Assembly (NCBI RefSeq): GCF_049389645.1
Contig: NZ_CP186540.1
Span: forward strand, 558,001 to 622,000
Origin: Alkalibacterium sp049389645
Lineage (GTDB): Bacteria > Bacillota > Bacilli > Lactobacillales > Carnobacteriaceae_A
Direction: 5' to 3'
Length of the DNA: 64,000 nucleotides
Shown in pieces: positions 53,848 to 63,382 of this stretch. Position numbers and translations under genes: made by a program. The notes under the pieces were generated by a model that had not been told where the DNA came from, ran no database searches, and worked only from the letters and a program-made list of their open reading frames with translations. Each line of letters starts with the position of its first letter. Positions within the stretch are counted from its first letter, which is position 1.

Positions 53848-55197
53848 TTACTCTTTCTCATTTTCGATTAATTCTTCATTATTTCCTTCTTCAATCTTCT
53901 TTACAATAAGAGAAGAAATGCGTGAGCCATCCATTTTGCTGACGACCAGGCTTAAATTCCCAACGCGCATGAACGCATTCTCTGACTCAGAGGGTATACT
54001 TCCAAATTCAGTGATAAAGTAACCCGCAATCGTATCCACATCTTCCGAATCGATCATAGTATCGAAGTAATCATTAAACTTATCTAATGGTGTGGATCCA
54101 TCTACACTATAAACTGAATTCTCAATACGTTCAATCAAACTGTTTGATTCATCGTATTCATCATCAATTTCTCCCACAATTTCTTCCAATAAATCTTCTA
54201 ATGTAACAATACCAACGACACCACCATATTCATCGTTCAGGATCGCCAATTGATTTTGTGTCCGTTTCATCTGAAAAATCAGATCATCTATAAAAATAGT
54301 TTCTGGAACAAACAAAGGTTGGTTACTGATTTCTTTTAAATCGATCGAGTACAATGGTTTATGTTTTGATGCCTGCAATAAATTTTTAACGTGAACGATC
54401 CCTAGAATGTTGTCTTTATCTTCAAAATATAGCGGGACACGTGAATGAGGCGTTTCTAGCATAGCCTCAATATTTTCTTCGTTTGGATCATCATAATCTA
54501 ACATAAATGCATCCGTCCGCGGAACCATCACTTCACGAGCAATTTTATTATCAAGGGATAATACCCCTTTCAACATTGAAAATTCATCTATATCAATAAC
54601 CTCATGCTGATGGCTATGTTCAATAAAGGAACGAAATTCGTCTCGTGTAATAGCTTCGTCTGCCACCTTAAACTCTATCGGTAAGATGTATTTCAAACCT
54701 TTAACTGTGACATCAAGTAACCAAATTAAAGGTAGCGAAAGATATCTAAGACCCAAAACCAGACCAGATAGCTTCATTGCTATTTCATCCGGGTTTTGTT
54801 TTGCTATTGCCTTAGGGATCTTTTCACCAAACGATAAAAGCAAGTAGGTGAGTACGATCGCACTAACGACCAGTACAAATACTTGTGAAGAAAGAATCGG
54901 ATTAGTCGACGATTCGACTAGACGCGTGATTAAAAATGCAGTCATACCACTTGTAATCATAGCTGATAACGACATGCCTACTTGAATGGTCGTTAGAAAC
55001 TCGTCTGCATTGTCTAAAATCCATAAAATCCGTTTTGCTTTCCTACTTCCATCTAAGGACTCTTCCATCATTTTGTTTGGATTGATGGACACCATGGCCA
55101 TCTCAGCAGCTGAAAAAAATCCGTGTAACACAATTAAGCTGATAATAACTACTATTTGCCCAATAAAGGGCTGTATACTCCAAGGGTCGCTGTTCAT
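53848..55197 (-). CDS. CNNM/CorC-HlyC family transporter
   Basis: This 449-residue membrane protein has four hydrophobic segments of the CNNM (DUF21) domain (IVVIISLIVLHGFFSAAEMA and others), then a tandem CBS pair (REVMVPRTDAFMLDYDD to GIVTLEDLLEEIVGEIDDE). A C-terminal CorC_HlyC domain starts near 360 (VYSVDGSTPLDKFNDYFD). These proteins export magnesium or other divalent ions. GAAGGAGAC precedes the ATG. Confidence 0.9.
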   Translation of the reverse strand: MNSDPWSIQPFIGQIVVIISLIVLHGFFSAAEMAMVSINPNKMMEESLDGSRKAKRILWILDNADEFLTTIQVGMSLSAMITSGMTAFLITRLVESSTNPILSSQVFVLVVSAIVLTYLLLSFGEKIPKAIAKQNPDEIAMKLSGLVLGLRYLSLPLIWLLDVTVKGLKYILPIEFKVADEAITRDEFRSFIEHSHQHEVIDIDEFSMLKGVLSLDNKIAREVMVPRTDAFMLDYDDPNEENIEAMLETPHSRVPLYFEDKDNILGIVHVKNLLQASKHKPLYSIDLKEISNQPLFVPETIFIDDLIFQMKRTQNQLAILNDEYGGVVGIVTLEDLLEEIVGEIDDEYDESNSLIERIENSVYSVDGSTPLDKFNDYFDTMIDSEDVDTIAGYFITEFGSIPSESENAFMRVGNLSLVVSKMDGSRISSLIVKKIEEGNNEELIENEKE

Positions 55198-55295
55198 AAA
55201 TTGTCTCCTTCAAAATTTCAAATCATATAAAAACACAGTCAATATATCATATAACGCTTTATCTTACAATACTTATTTCAATTCATTTTATAGCA

Positions 55296-57353
55296 TCAAT
55301 CAATAAGGGTTTTAACAGTCGTAAAGAAAGGATAAAACTGGTCGATTACATCGCCACTTTTTTGTCCTTCTAAAAAGCCTACGAAGGAATAAGATTCATC
55401 TTGTTCATCGAATACATACAAAAATCCGTTTGTTTCGTTCTCATCTTCGCCAGCAATTTCAGCAGTTCCAGTTTTAGAGCCAACCGAATAACTCAAGTCA
55501 TTTAAAGGATAGGACGTCCCATTTGAGCTTGTCACCGTTTCAACCAGCATATCTCTTACCAGATCAGCGTTTTCGCTTGATACAATTGCTTCAGTCATAG
55601 CTTCTTTCTCTTGAAGGAGTAATTGAGGATAGACAAATTCTCCTTTGTTTAGAACAGGTGTGTAGAAAGCTTGTTGATGGATGGTATTCATCAATATTTC
55701 ACCTTGCCCATAGGCTGTGTCAGCTAATAAAGTAATCTCACTAATTTCATTATTGTTTGCCAGTTGAGCGGGTTCCATGGTTAGAGGTATATCAAAATCT
55801 TCACTAAACGGAAACTGTAGCATGTTTTCGACAAAATCATTCAGCCCGAGTTCCAGAGCTTCCATGGCAAAATAGATATTATCTGAATAAACCAAGGCAG
55901 CGGTTAAATCAACCTCAGTGACCGCATCATTCACTCTTGTGATCTGTCTATCTCCAAAACCTTCCCTGTCCGATGACCAGTTTAGGCCTTCGATGGTATT
56001 GATTTTCTCAGGTGTTGTAACTCCTGAATCGAGCAAAACAAGTGAGGTCAGGATCTTAAATGTTGAACCTGGTGCGTAGCGGGAAGTGAAACGATTTAAG
56101 AATGGCTGATTCTCATCTTCGTTGTATGCGTCATAATCTGCCTGGGAAATCCCGCGAGCAAAAAGCTGGGGATCATAAGAGGGTGAACTCGTCAAAGCGA
56201 GAAGTTCACCATTTTTGGGATCCATAACAGAAGCAGCACCTGGTTCAGATTTAAATGATGCAAATAATTCTGATTGAATATCAGTATTTATAGTTAAACG
56301 GAGTGACTCGCCATCTTTTTTCTCTCTTTCTATCACAACTTCTCTGGTCTCACCTTCGCTATCAGCAAGTGCTATTTGTCCACCCATTTCTCCCCGTAGC
56401 TCTTTATCAAATCTGTATTCCAAACCACTCTTACCTACTACTTGTCCTGATTGTAATAATGGATTATTTCCAATGTCTTCAGCAGAAACATCCCCGACGT
56501 AACCAATCAAATGTGCCGCAGCTTCTCCTAAAGGATAGAGTCGGTCAATCGTTTGCTGATACAAGACACCTGGAACTTCTGGTGTCTCGCCTGCATCCAC
56601 GATTGTAAAAGGAACGAAACTCTCTTCCGTAACCCAATTTTGGCCAAGGAGTTGTTCAAGTGCTTCTACTGATATGTCGAATGTGTCACTTACAGTTGCT
56701 AATTGATTTTCTCGTTCTTCCCCTTCTCCTATGACGGCAGGATACAAACCAGCTTCATAGGCATCGCCTTCACCAGCAAGCATATTTCCGTTCCGGTCAT
56801 AGATAGATCCCCGGTTAGGCTCAGTGTAAGTTAACTCCACTGTATCACCTTCCACCATATTAGGGAAAAATAGGGAATGATCCCAATGAATTGCTTTAAG
56901 ATCTTCTGCTTCATAAATGGCTGACTGATAGTTTAACGTTTCAACTTCGCCTAAAACCGTATTCATGCCTAGACTATACGTGAATGAATAGACATCCATT
57001 TCTTCATCATAGATGATTTCGTGATCTGTAATTTCTACTTCATCGACTCCGATGGCCTGAAAAATCATTTCATATCTTTCAATCAACTCTTGTTTTGTAT
57101 ATCCTTCATCCGTAACCGATTGTTCTAGCAGCGTTTCTGCATAGGCTTCAAAACGTGTTGAAGCCTTCGCTTTTAAATAATCATCTACTAAGCTTTCAAC
57201 TTTTTCGCGTCGCTCGATAGCTAATTGTTCAGCTTTCCAATTTCTGTAATACATATAACCACCAGTGCTTAACAAAAGAAGCAGGATAATACCCAGAACA
57301 ATCCCCATCACTTTTTTGTTTGATGCTTTTGGTTGATTTTTCATTTTTTTCAC
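55296..57353 (-). CDS. Class B penicillin-binding protein, MecA/PBP5-like
   Basis: This 685-residue membrane-anchored transpeptidase cross-links peptidoglycan. A single N-terminal anchor is followed by an NTF2-like MecA_N domain (about 45-165), a dimerisation domain (GSIYDRNGNMLAGEG), and the transpeptidase with STFK (about 429), SDN in YSDNIYFAME (about 489), and KTG in VGSKTGTAEIAG (about 628). The MecA_N domain places it with the low-affinity PBPs such as enterococcal Pbp5. GTG start with AAAGGAG. Confidence 0.9.
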   Translation of the reverse strand: MKKMKNQPKASNKKVMGIVLGIILLLLLSTGGYMYYRNWKAEQLAIERREKVESLVDDYLKAKASTRFEAYAETLLEQSVTDEGYTKQELIERYEMIFQAIGVDEVEITDHEIIYDEEMDVYSFTYSLGMNTVLGEVETLNYQSAIYEAEDLKAIHWDHSLFFPNMVEGDTVELTYTEPNRGSIYDRNGNMLAGEGDAYEAGLYPAVIGEGEERENQLATVSDTFDISVEALEQLLGQNWVTEESFVPFTIVDAGETPEVPGVLYQQTIDRLYPLGEAAAHLIGYVGDVSAEDIGNNPLLQSGQVVGKSGLEYRFDKELRGEMGGQIALADSEGETREVVIEREKKDGESLRLTINTDIQSELFASFKSEPGAASVMDPKNGELLALTSSPSYDPQLFARGISQADYDAYNEDENQPFLNRFTSRYAPGSTFKILTSLVLLDSGVTTPEKINTIEGLNWSSDREGFGDRQITRVNDAVTEVDLTAALVYSDNIYFAMEALELGLNDFVENMLQFPFSEDFDIPLTMEPAQLANNNEISEITLLADTAYGQGEILMNTIHQQAFYTPVLNKGEFVYPQLLLQEKEAMTEAIVSSENADLVRDMLVETVTSSNGTSYPLNDLSYSVGSKTGTAEIAGEDENETNGFLYVFDEQDESYSFVGFLEGQKSGDVIDQFYPFFTTVKTLID

Positions 57354-57376
57354 GTAATCTACTCCTTTATTTCTAC

Positions 57377-58066
57377 TTATTCATCTTCAAAACGATTTTT
57401 CTCTAAAGCTCTATAATTAATCATTTTTCTGCTGAACAATTCACCATTCGATGGTGGTGTATAGGTTATTGCGTTGGCGCCAGCCTTGATTGTTTCCAAT
57501 ATACTTTCATCCGTTGGGCCACCGGTTGCAATAATGGGTAAATCAGGATACTTTTCTCTCAGTTCCCTCACGATTTTACTCGTTCTACCTGCACCTGATA
57601 CATTAATAATATCTACACCAGCTTTTATGCGTTTCTCAATAGTCGTATATTCTGATACCACCGTTAAAATAATGGGAATATCGATTACTTCGTTTATTTG
57701 TTCAATTGTATCTATCGGTGTTGGTGCATTGACGACAACTGCTTTACATCCGTGTGCTTCTGCAAATAAAGCCATATTTGCAGAACGTGTCCCTTGGGTC
57801 GTTCCCCCCGCTATCCCGGCCATAATCGGGATGGTCGATACAGAAGTAATGGCTTGAATGATGGCCGGATGTGGTGTGAATGGATAGACTGCCATGATGG
57901 CATCAGCATCATTATTCATGATCAGTGCAATATCAGTTGTGAACATAAATGCCTTAAACCGTTTCCCATTTATTAATATTCCACTGGCTTTTCTAATTAC
58001 TTCAGGCACCTCTACATATCCATTGTACAAATTCGATTTCACTGACGGGTATTTTTTCTTATCCAT
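57377..58066 (-). CDS. TIM-barrel protein of unknown function
   Basis: The protein has about 230 residues and (beta/alpha)8 phosphate-binding motifs: IPIMAGIAGGTTQGTRSANM near the N-terminal half, then GVDIINVSGAGRTSKIVREL and LPIIATGGPTDESILETIKAG. The pattern resembles IMP dehydrogenase/ThiG/NanE-type barrels, but the active Cys of IMPDH is not at the right place. The ATG at 58064-58066 (codon 3 of the open frame) has the better-placed AGAGGG. It lies between the glucosaminidase and PBP genes. Confidence 0.65.
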   Translation of the reverse strand: MDKKKYPSVKSNLYNGYVEVPEVIRKASGILINGKRFKAFMFTTDIALIMNNDADAIMAVYPFTPHPAIIQAITSVSTIPIMAGIAGGTTQGTRSANMALFAEAHGCKAVVVNAPTPIDTIEQINEVIDIPIILTVVSEYTTIEKRIKAGVDIINVSGAGRTSKIVRELREKYPDLPIIATGGPTDESILETIKAGANAITYTPPSNGELFSRKMINYRALEKNRFEDE

Positions 58067-58089
58067 ATCCATCCCTCTTTATCTTTAGT

Positions 58090-58674
58090 TTACTTATCAT
58101 ACTGATCAAGTTCATACAACTCTATGATCTCAATAATTTTTTCAGGGTAAGCTGGGTCGGTTGCATACCCCACAGAGTAAAGCGCGTACGCTGCCTCTTT
58201 ATACGTAGCAGCTTCCTGAACGCTTTGGTAAAGTGCAGGATTCCACGACACTCCATTAGCAATCAACTCAGCATAATCTTTCACCGACGCTTCAAGAGAC
58301 GGGTAACTTCTGAATGAAGCATGAATTTCTATCCATTCTTCGTCGTATTCCAAGGTCGCATATTTTTTACTGTCAGACTGACCTTTGATCCCAAAATAGT
58401 TATTTTCCTGCTGTGATAAGCTGCTTTTTCCCCAGTTAGATTCTAAAATCGCCTGCGCGATAGCCACACTGGGCTTTATTCCATGAGATTCCTTGAGAGG
58501 AACAGCGTGACTTGCCACATCGGTAATAAATTCTTCTCTTGTTCTGCTCTTTTGAATCACTATTTCATTCTCTATCGTTTGACTGATCAATGCTATGGAT
58601 CCAATAAAAGCAAGAAAAAGAATCGTCAGTATTTTTGCGAGAGGAAGAGATTTTTTCTTTTTATTATAACTCAG
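58090..58674 (-). CDS. Glucosaminidase, probable CTG start
   Basis: This 194-residue enzyme belongs to the glucosaminidase family (GH73-type lysozyme fold) and cleaves peptidoglycan glycan chains. The catalytic Glu region is AIAQAILESNWGKSSLSQQE, and NNYFGIKG and FRSYPSLEASVKDYAELI follow. An N-terminal hydrophobic stretch (ILTILFLAFIGSIALI) serves as signal anchor, encoded upstream of the first TTG. The only start preserving it is CTG at 58672-58674, 7 nt after AGGAGG; a TAA stop lies two codons upstream in frame. An internal TTG (58588-58590) would remove the anchor. Confidence 0.75.
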   Translation of the reverse strand: MSYNKKKKSLPLAKILTILFLAFIGSIALISQTIENEIVIQKSRTREEFITDVASHAVPLKESHGIKPSVAIAQAILESNWGKSSLSQQENNYFGIKGQSDSKKYATLEYDEEWIEIHASFRSYPSLEASVKDYAELIANGVSWNPALYQSVQEAATYKEAAYALYSVGYATDPAYPEKIIEIIELYELDQYDK

Positions 58675-58901
58675 ATTTTATCCTCCTCTTTTGTTTTTGA
58701 AACATTTATACTAAGGATACAAACGTACATCACTTGGTATGCTGTTATGTTACCTTTTAAATTAATTTTTGTAGGCCGTTCACTACTATTTTAACATATT
58801 AAGATTAATCTAAACAGATACTAGTAAAAAGTATACATATGTTTTCAAAAAAGCGTTATACTTCGTGGATAGAAAGAACCACTAAAGAAAGAAGGGTCAA
58901 C

Positions 58902-59879
58902 TTGAAAATAATAAATTGGGGCATTATTGGTCTCGGTGATATCGCTCATCAATTTGCATCACAGTTCGAGTCAGATAATGCTAATCTCTTGGGTGTGGCT
59001 TCTTCTACTCTTCAAAAAGCCTTTGAGTTCTCAAAAAAATATGATGTAAAAAAAGCCTACGGAAGTTATGAAGAATTAGCCTACGATCCAGAGATAGACA
59101 TTGTATACATTGCCACTCCAAACAGTTCCCATTATACTGACATATTGACGTTACTTAAAGCCGGCAAACATGTCTTATGCGAGAAACCGATCACTCTTAA
59201 CAGCACGCAGCTAAACATGGTATTAAAAGTCGCACAAAGTAAAAATTTACTTTGTGCTGAAGCGATGACCATTTATCACATGCCTCTTTACAAACAAATA
59301 AAAAGCAATATACAGGCAAATAAATACGGTAAATTAATGATGATCCATACTTTATTCGGAAGCAAACAGACATATGACCCGACAAACCGTTTCTATAATC
59401 CTGATTTGGGCGGTGGTGCATTACTCGATATCGGTGTTTATGCCTTATCCTTTATCCGGTACTTTCTTTCAAGTCAACCAGAGATAAAACAAACGACTGT
59501 CTCATTTAATAAAACAGGAGTCGATGAAAACAGCACTTTTCACTTCCGGAACAAACAAGGTGAAATTGGGACCGCTGCCTTAAGTTTCCAAGCAAATATG
59601 CCGATTCAAGGTGTTATTGTATGCGAAAAGGCATATATCACTGTCTCCGATTTCCCAAGAGCATCTCAGGCCATTGTTAACTATCCAAACGGTTTAACAG
59701 AAGAAATCAATATGGGTAATCGCTCCAAAGCCCTGAATTATGAAATACAGGCTATCTCTCAAACGCTCTTATCCGAAAATGATTTCTCCTATATTTCCCT
59801 TACTCGAGACGTCAACGAGTTGATCGACTGGGCCGCAAAGGAATGGGACATGTCTTGGGTGTTTAAAGACGAGAACTGA
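58902..59879 (+). CDS. Gfo/Idh/MocA-family oxidoreductase
   Basis: This 325-residue NAD(P)-dependent dehydrogenase has a Rossmann start (INWGIIGLGDIAHQFASQ), then GKHVLCEKPITLNS, which holds the catalytic Lys (EKP). A C-terminal sheet domain (PDLGGGALLDIGVYAL) completes the family. The substrate is a sugar or polyol derivative, not predictable. I choose the TTG at 58902-58904, preceded by AAGAAGGG; an ATG at 58839 has no ribosome binding site and would add 21 unconserved residues. Confidence 0.8.
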   Translation: MKIINWGIIGLGDIAHQFASQFESDNANLLGVASSTLQKAFEFSKKYDVKKAYGSYEELAYDPEIDIVYIATPNSSHYTDILTLLKAGKHVLCEKPITLNSTQLNMVLKVAQSKNLLCAEAMTIYHMPLYKQIKSNIQANKYGKLMMIHTLFGSKQTYDPTNRFYNPDLGGGALLDIGVYALSFIRYFLSSQPEIKQTTVSFNKTGVDENSTFHFRNKQGEIGTAALSFQANMPIQGVIVCEKAYITVSDFPRASQAIVNYPNGLTEEINMGNRSKALNYEIQAISQTLLSENDFSYISLTRDVNELIDWAAKEWDMSWVFKDEN

Positions 59880-59909
59880 TGGTCAAAAAAAACCTCCCAG
59901 GAAACTGAA

Positions 59910-59960
59910 CGACCCTGACAGATAAGATGATTGATCTTATCTTCAGGGTCGCTTGTTTTT
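59910..59960. terminator. Bidirectional terminator
   Basis: CGACCCTGA-AGATAAGAT pairs with ATCTTATCT-TCAGGGTCG (59910-59951), followed on the plus strand by CTTGTTTTT. It separates the convergent oxidoreductase and thioredoxin-like genes. Confidence 0.85.
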
Positions 59961-59978
59961 CAAGGGAGCTTTTATGGT

Positions 59979-60314
59979 TTAGCCCTTTAAAGCACTCGTT
60001 ATTTTTTCCAATTGTTCGTATAATTTGTTTTTTTCAATGAATCGCGCAAATCGCATGACTTCCCGTCCATCAACGAATAATAGGACAACAGGTACCGTAA
60101 ACACGATATATTCTCCAGAAATTTCCGGAATTTTTTCAACATCCGCTTGTAACGTTTTGATTTCTGGAAACCCTTCTACTATTGGTTTGATTTGAGGAAG
60201 GACACCGTGACAAACTGAACAATTTTGACCGTACAAAAACAAAAAGGCTAAATCATTCTGTTCCACATGCTTTTTGAGTTCTTCTAAGGATTGTGCCTCT
60301 TTAAATCCCTCCAT
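59979..60314 (-). CDS. Thioredoxin-family protein
   Basis: The 111-residue thioredoxin fold has a CSVC redox pair (FLYGQNCSVCHGVLPQ) and a cis-Pro in FTVPVVLLFVDG. The C-S-V-C motif replaces the usual C-G-P-C, so the redox potential and partner differ from housekeeping thioredoxin. It is probably cytosolic and lies downstream of the ABC permease gene. Confidence 0.8.
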   Translation of the reverse strand: MEGFKEAQSLEELKKHVEQNDLAFLFLYGQNCSVCHGVLPQIKPIVEGFPEIKTLQADVEKIPEISGEYIVFTVPVVLLFVDGREVMRFARFIEKNKLYEQLEKITSALKG

Positions 60315-60375
60315 ATATCTTTCCTCCCATTACTTTTATGATCGTTCCATACTAATTCTTAATCAACTTTTTCCA

Positions 60376-63357
60376 TCAATCCGGAATTTTCAATGCTTCG
60401 ACCATATTGATGTGTTTTAATTTGAAATGCATCACGACCATTACCAAACTACTGAAGAAAAACATCAGCAGGAATGAATACAGATAACTCGACCATGTAA
60501 TTTGGCTGAGGAACCGCATAATATCAAGTTCAGCGGTTTGCAGTACAAAGCGATGCATGAAAACACCTAATACAAAGCCGATAAAAATGCCCATAATGGT
60601 CAAAACAAAATTTTCACGATAAACGTACATGGTTACTTCTTTGTCGAAGAAGCCCAAGACTTTGATTGTCGATAATTCCCTGATACGTTCTGAAACGTTA
60701 ATATTTGTGAGGTTATATAAGACAACAAAGGCAAGCGAAGCCGCCGAGATAATGAGGACCACCGTCACCACATCCAGGCTGTCCATCGAATCTTGGAACG
60801 CGTCTTTGATGGCTGTCACAAACGTTACGCCCAGTACAGCCTCTTCTTCAATCAACTGTTCACCCAGCTCATTATCACTTATTTGTTCGTCATATATAAG
60901 CAATCGTGTATTATATTCGAGTTCTTCATCGATCACTTGATCATAATAGTCTGGCGACATGTATATATAATGCTGGACATATTGTTCAGAAACAGCATCG
61001 ATTTCAACTTCTATTGTTTTTGAGTCGTCCCATTCCAATTCTATTGTGTCTCCTACAGTAACGTCAAGCAACTCAGCTAACTTATCTGTAATAATCACAC
61101 CATCATCTGGCAATTCGTATGTGTTCGATTGATTCTCCAAGTCTCTGAGTACAACAAAGTCTTTGAACAACTCTGCATCACTTGGGACAAAGAGGGTGAG
61201 ATCACGCGTCTCTCCATCTTTATTGGCTTTGACATTTTCCTGAAAAGACGGAAGCTGTTTCTCAAACCCTTCTACGTTTTCAAGTGTAGCAACAAGTGAC
61301 TCACGATCAGCAGCTGTTGCCTCAGTGTTTTCAGCTACGACTGCCTGGTATAAATTGATCTCTCCAAATTGTACGTCTGCGATATCAGCTATTGAATCGG
61401 ATAAGCCATAGCCAGTCAGTAGCAATGCCGTTCCGCCAGCCACCCCAAATAAGGTCATCAACATTCGACGTTTATATCTAAATAAGTTTCGAGATGCTAC
61501 TTTTTGAGTAAATGAAAATCTTTTCCAAATAAACGGCATGTATTCCAAGAAAATCCGTTTCCCTTTTTTAGGCGCTTTAGGCCGTAGTAACGTTGCCGCA
61601 TTGCTACGTAAAGATAGGCGAACGGAAACTAATGTAGACAATCCGGTTGCCAAGAGTGCAGCGGCCAAAGAGATGACCGCGTAGTTCCAATAAAATTGTG
61701 TTTGGGCGGAAGGTAGATTGTACAGTGAACTATAAGCGTCTAAAATAACATTAGGAAAGAGCCAATACCCTAAAAACAAACCTAATACACTCCCGAAAGA
61801 GGTGGCAATAAATGCATAAACAAAATATTTGGTTGCAATGGCCATATCACCATATCCCATAGCCTTCAGTGTGCCGATTTGGTTTCTTCCTTCATCGACC
61901 ATCCGTGTCATCGTTGTCAATGATATAAGCGCTGCTAAAAGGAAAAAGAAAACCGGGAATATTTTAGCAATAGCACTGATTCTCTCTGCATTTTCGTCAA
62001 ACTCTCCGTAGCCGGCAAGTGATGTTCGGTCATTGACAAAATACTCCGGCTCGGCTAAATCAGCTAATTCTGTTTCGGCCTCTTCTAAATCAACTAAAGC
62101 TTCCTCAATTTCTGCTTCGGCTTCTGCGGCTTCTGATTCAAATTCAGCTGATCCATCTTGATACTCAGCTTCTGCCTCCTCTAGTTCCACCCGTGCAGCT
62201 TCCAATTCTTCTCTTGAAGCTGCTAGTTCAGCATTGAGTTGACTTTCAGCATTTCCGAGCTCTACTAATCCGGCCAGGACTTGTTCTTCCTGAGTCAATA
62301 ACTCTTCGTAAGCTGGCGAGTCCTGCATCTGCGCGGCTTCAAGCTGGCTTTTGTTTTCTTCGATTTCATTCAATGCTTGATTTATTTGTGTCCGTTCGTT
62401 CTCGATTTCAGCACGTGCATTTGTTTCTTCGCGTTCCAGTTCGTCCATCCCAGCTTGATAGTCGGCGAAACCTTCATCGATCTCATTTCGAGCATCTTGA
62501 AGTTCCACTCTGCCTTCTTCAAGGTCTTGTCTGGCTTCCTCTATTTCTTCATATCCTTCTCCGATTTCACTTTCAATTTCTTCGTAGAGTGCTTCATACC
62601 TTTTATTCGGTCTTTCTGACATCAGCTCTTCTACTTCACCCGTTTTACTATCGATAAAGTCCTGGTATTCTGTCGAGTAAGCTACATATTCACTTGACTG
62701 ATCAAATAAAATGTAGGCATCGGTATAGATTTCCATATCATAAACATCTGCTGACACCACTGAAAAACCGTCTAAATTGCCACTACCTATCGTTGTATTC
62801 CCTCTATTTATCCGTTCGATATACAAGGGACTATTCAAGAAACCAACGACTTCAAACGTATGCTCTTTAAGTGCAGCCTCACGATTTTCAGACGTTTCTT
62901 CATTTATTTTAATCGTATCGCCTAATGCATACTCATCAACATAACTATTCGTGTGATCGATAGCAATCTCATTAGTGTTTTCAGGTAAACGTCCTTCAAC
63001 AACCTTAAAGTCATTGATCGAATGCTGCTCTTTATCCCAGCCGATAACTTTTGATGTTAAGCCTGACTCGTCAAAAATGACATCCTGACTATATAAATAG
63101 TTCACTTCGGCATTATCTAGCGAATTCAAGATTTCCCTGTCTTCGGCCTCTAATCCCATCGTTGAAAACACATGTAGGTCGCTTAGATTTTGATCATCAT
63201 AATAAGAATCGGCCGTATGAATCATTACCGGTCCGGTAGCACTTAATCCAGCAAAAAAAGCGACCCCTATTAAAATAATAGCAAAGATAGACAAAAATCG
63301 GGTCTTGCTTCGTCCTATTTCTCTGAACGTATCTTTCCATAATGCTCTTTTGTTCAT
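60376..63357 (-). CDS. FtsX/MacB-type ABC transporter permease
   Basis: This 993-residue permease has an N-terminal membrane helix (FLSIFAIILIGVAFFAGL), a large extracellular part with a long acidic coiled coil (about 250-420, repeated EAEAEIEEA-type heptads), and two FtsX domains with three or four helices each (near 470-590 and 850-990). Such proteins act without transport, as mechanical transducers at the cell envelope, or export lipids and peptides. It is encoded right after its ATPase. The ATG has GAGGGAGTG upstream. Confidence 0.85.
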   Translation of the reverse strand: MNKRALWKDTFREIGRSKTRFLSIFAIILIGVAFFAGLSATGPVMIHTADSYYDDQNLSDLHVFSTMGLEAEDREILNSLDNAEVNYLYSQDVIFDESGLTSKVIGWDKEQHSINDFKVVEGRLPENTNEIAIDHTNSYVDEYALGDTIKINEETSENREAALKEHTFEVVGFLNSPLYIERINRGNTTIGSGNLDGFSVVSADVYDMEIYTDAYILFDQSSEYVAYSTEYQDFIDSKTGEVEELMSERPNKRYEALYEEIESEIGEGYEEIEEARQDLEEGRVELQDARNEIDEGFADYQAGMDELEREETNARAEIENERTQINQALNEIEENKSQLEAAQMQDSPAYEELLTQEEQVLAGLVELGNAESQLNAELAASREELEAARVELEEAEAEYQDGSAEFESEAAEAEAEIEEALVDLEEAETELADLAEPEYFVNDRTSLAGYGEFDENAERISAIAKIFPVFFFLLAALISLTTMTRMVDEGRNQIGTLKAMGYGDMAIATKYFVYAFIATSFGSVLGLFLGYWLFPNVILDAYSSLYNLPSAQTQFYWNYAVISLAAALLATGLSTLVSVRLSLRSNAATLLRPKAPKKGKRIFLEYMPFIWKRFSFTQKVASRNLFRYKRRMLMTLFGVAGGTALLLTGYGLSDSIADIADVQFGEINLYQAVVAENTEATAADRESLVATLENVEGFEKQLPSFQENVKANKDGETRDLTLFVPSDAELFKDFVVLRDLENQSNTYELPDDGVIITDKLAELLDVTVGDTIELEWDDSKTIEVEIDAVSEQYVQHYIYMSPDYYDQVIDEELEYNTRLLIYDEQISDNELGEQLIEEEAVLGVTFVTAIKDAFQDSMDSLDVVTVVLIISAASLAFVVLYNLTNINVSERIRELSTIKVLGFFDKEVTMYVYRENFVLTIMGIFIGFVLGVFMHRFVLQTAELDIMRFLSQITWSSYLYSFLLMFFFSSLVMVVMHFKLKHINMVEALKIPD

Positions 63358-63382
63358 TACACTCCCTCATTTCGCATCCGTC

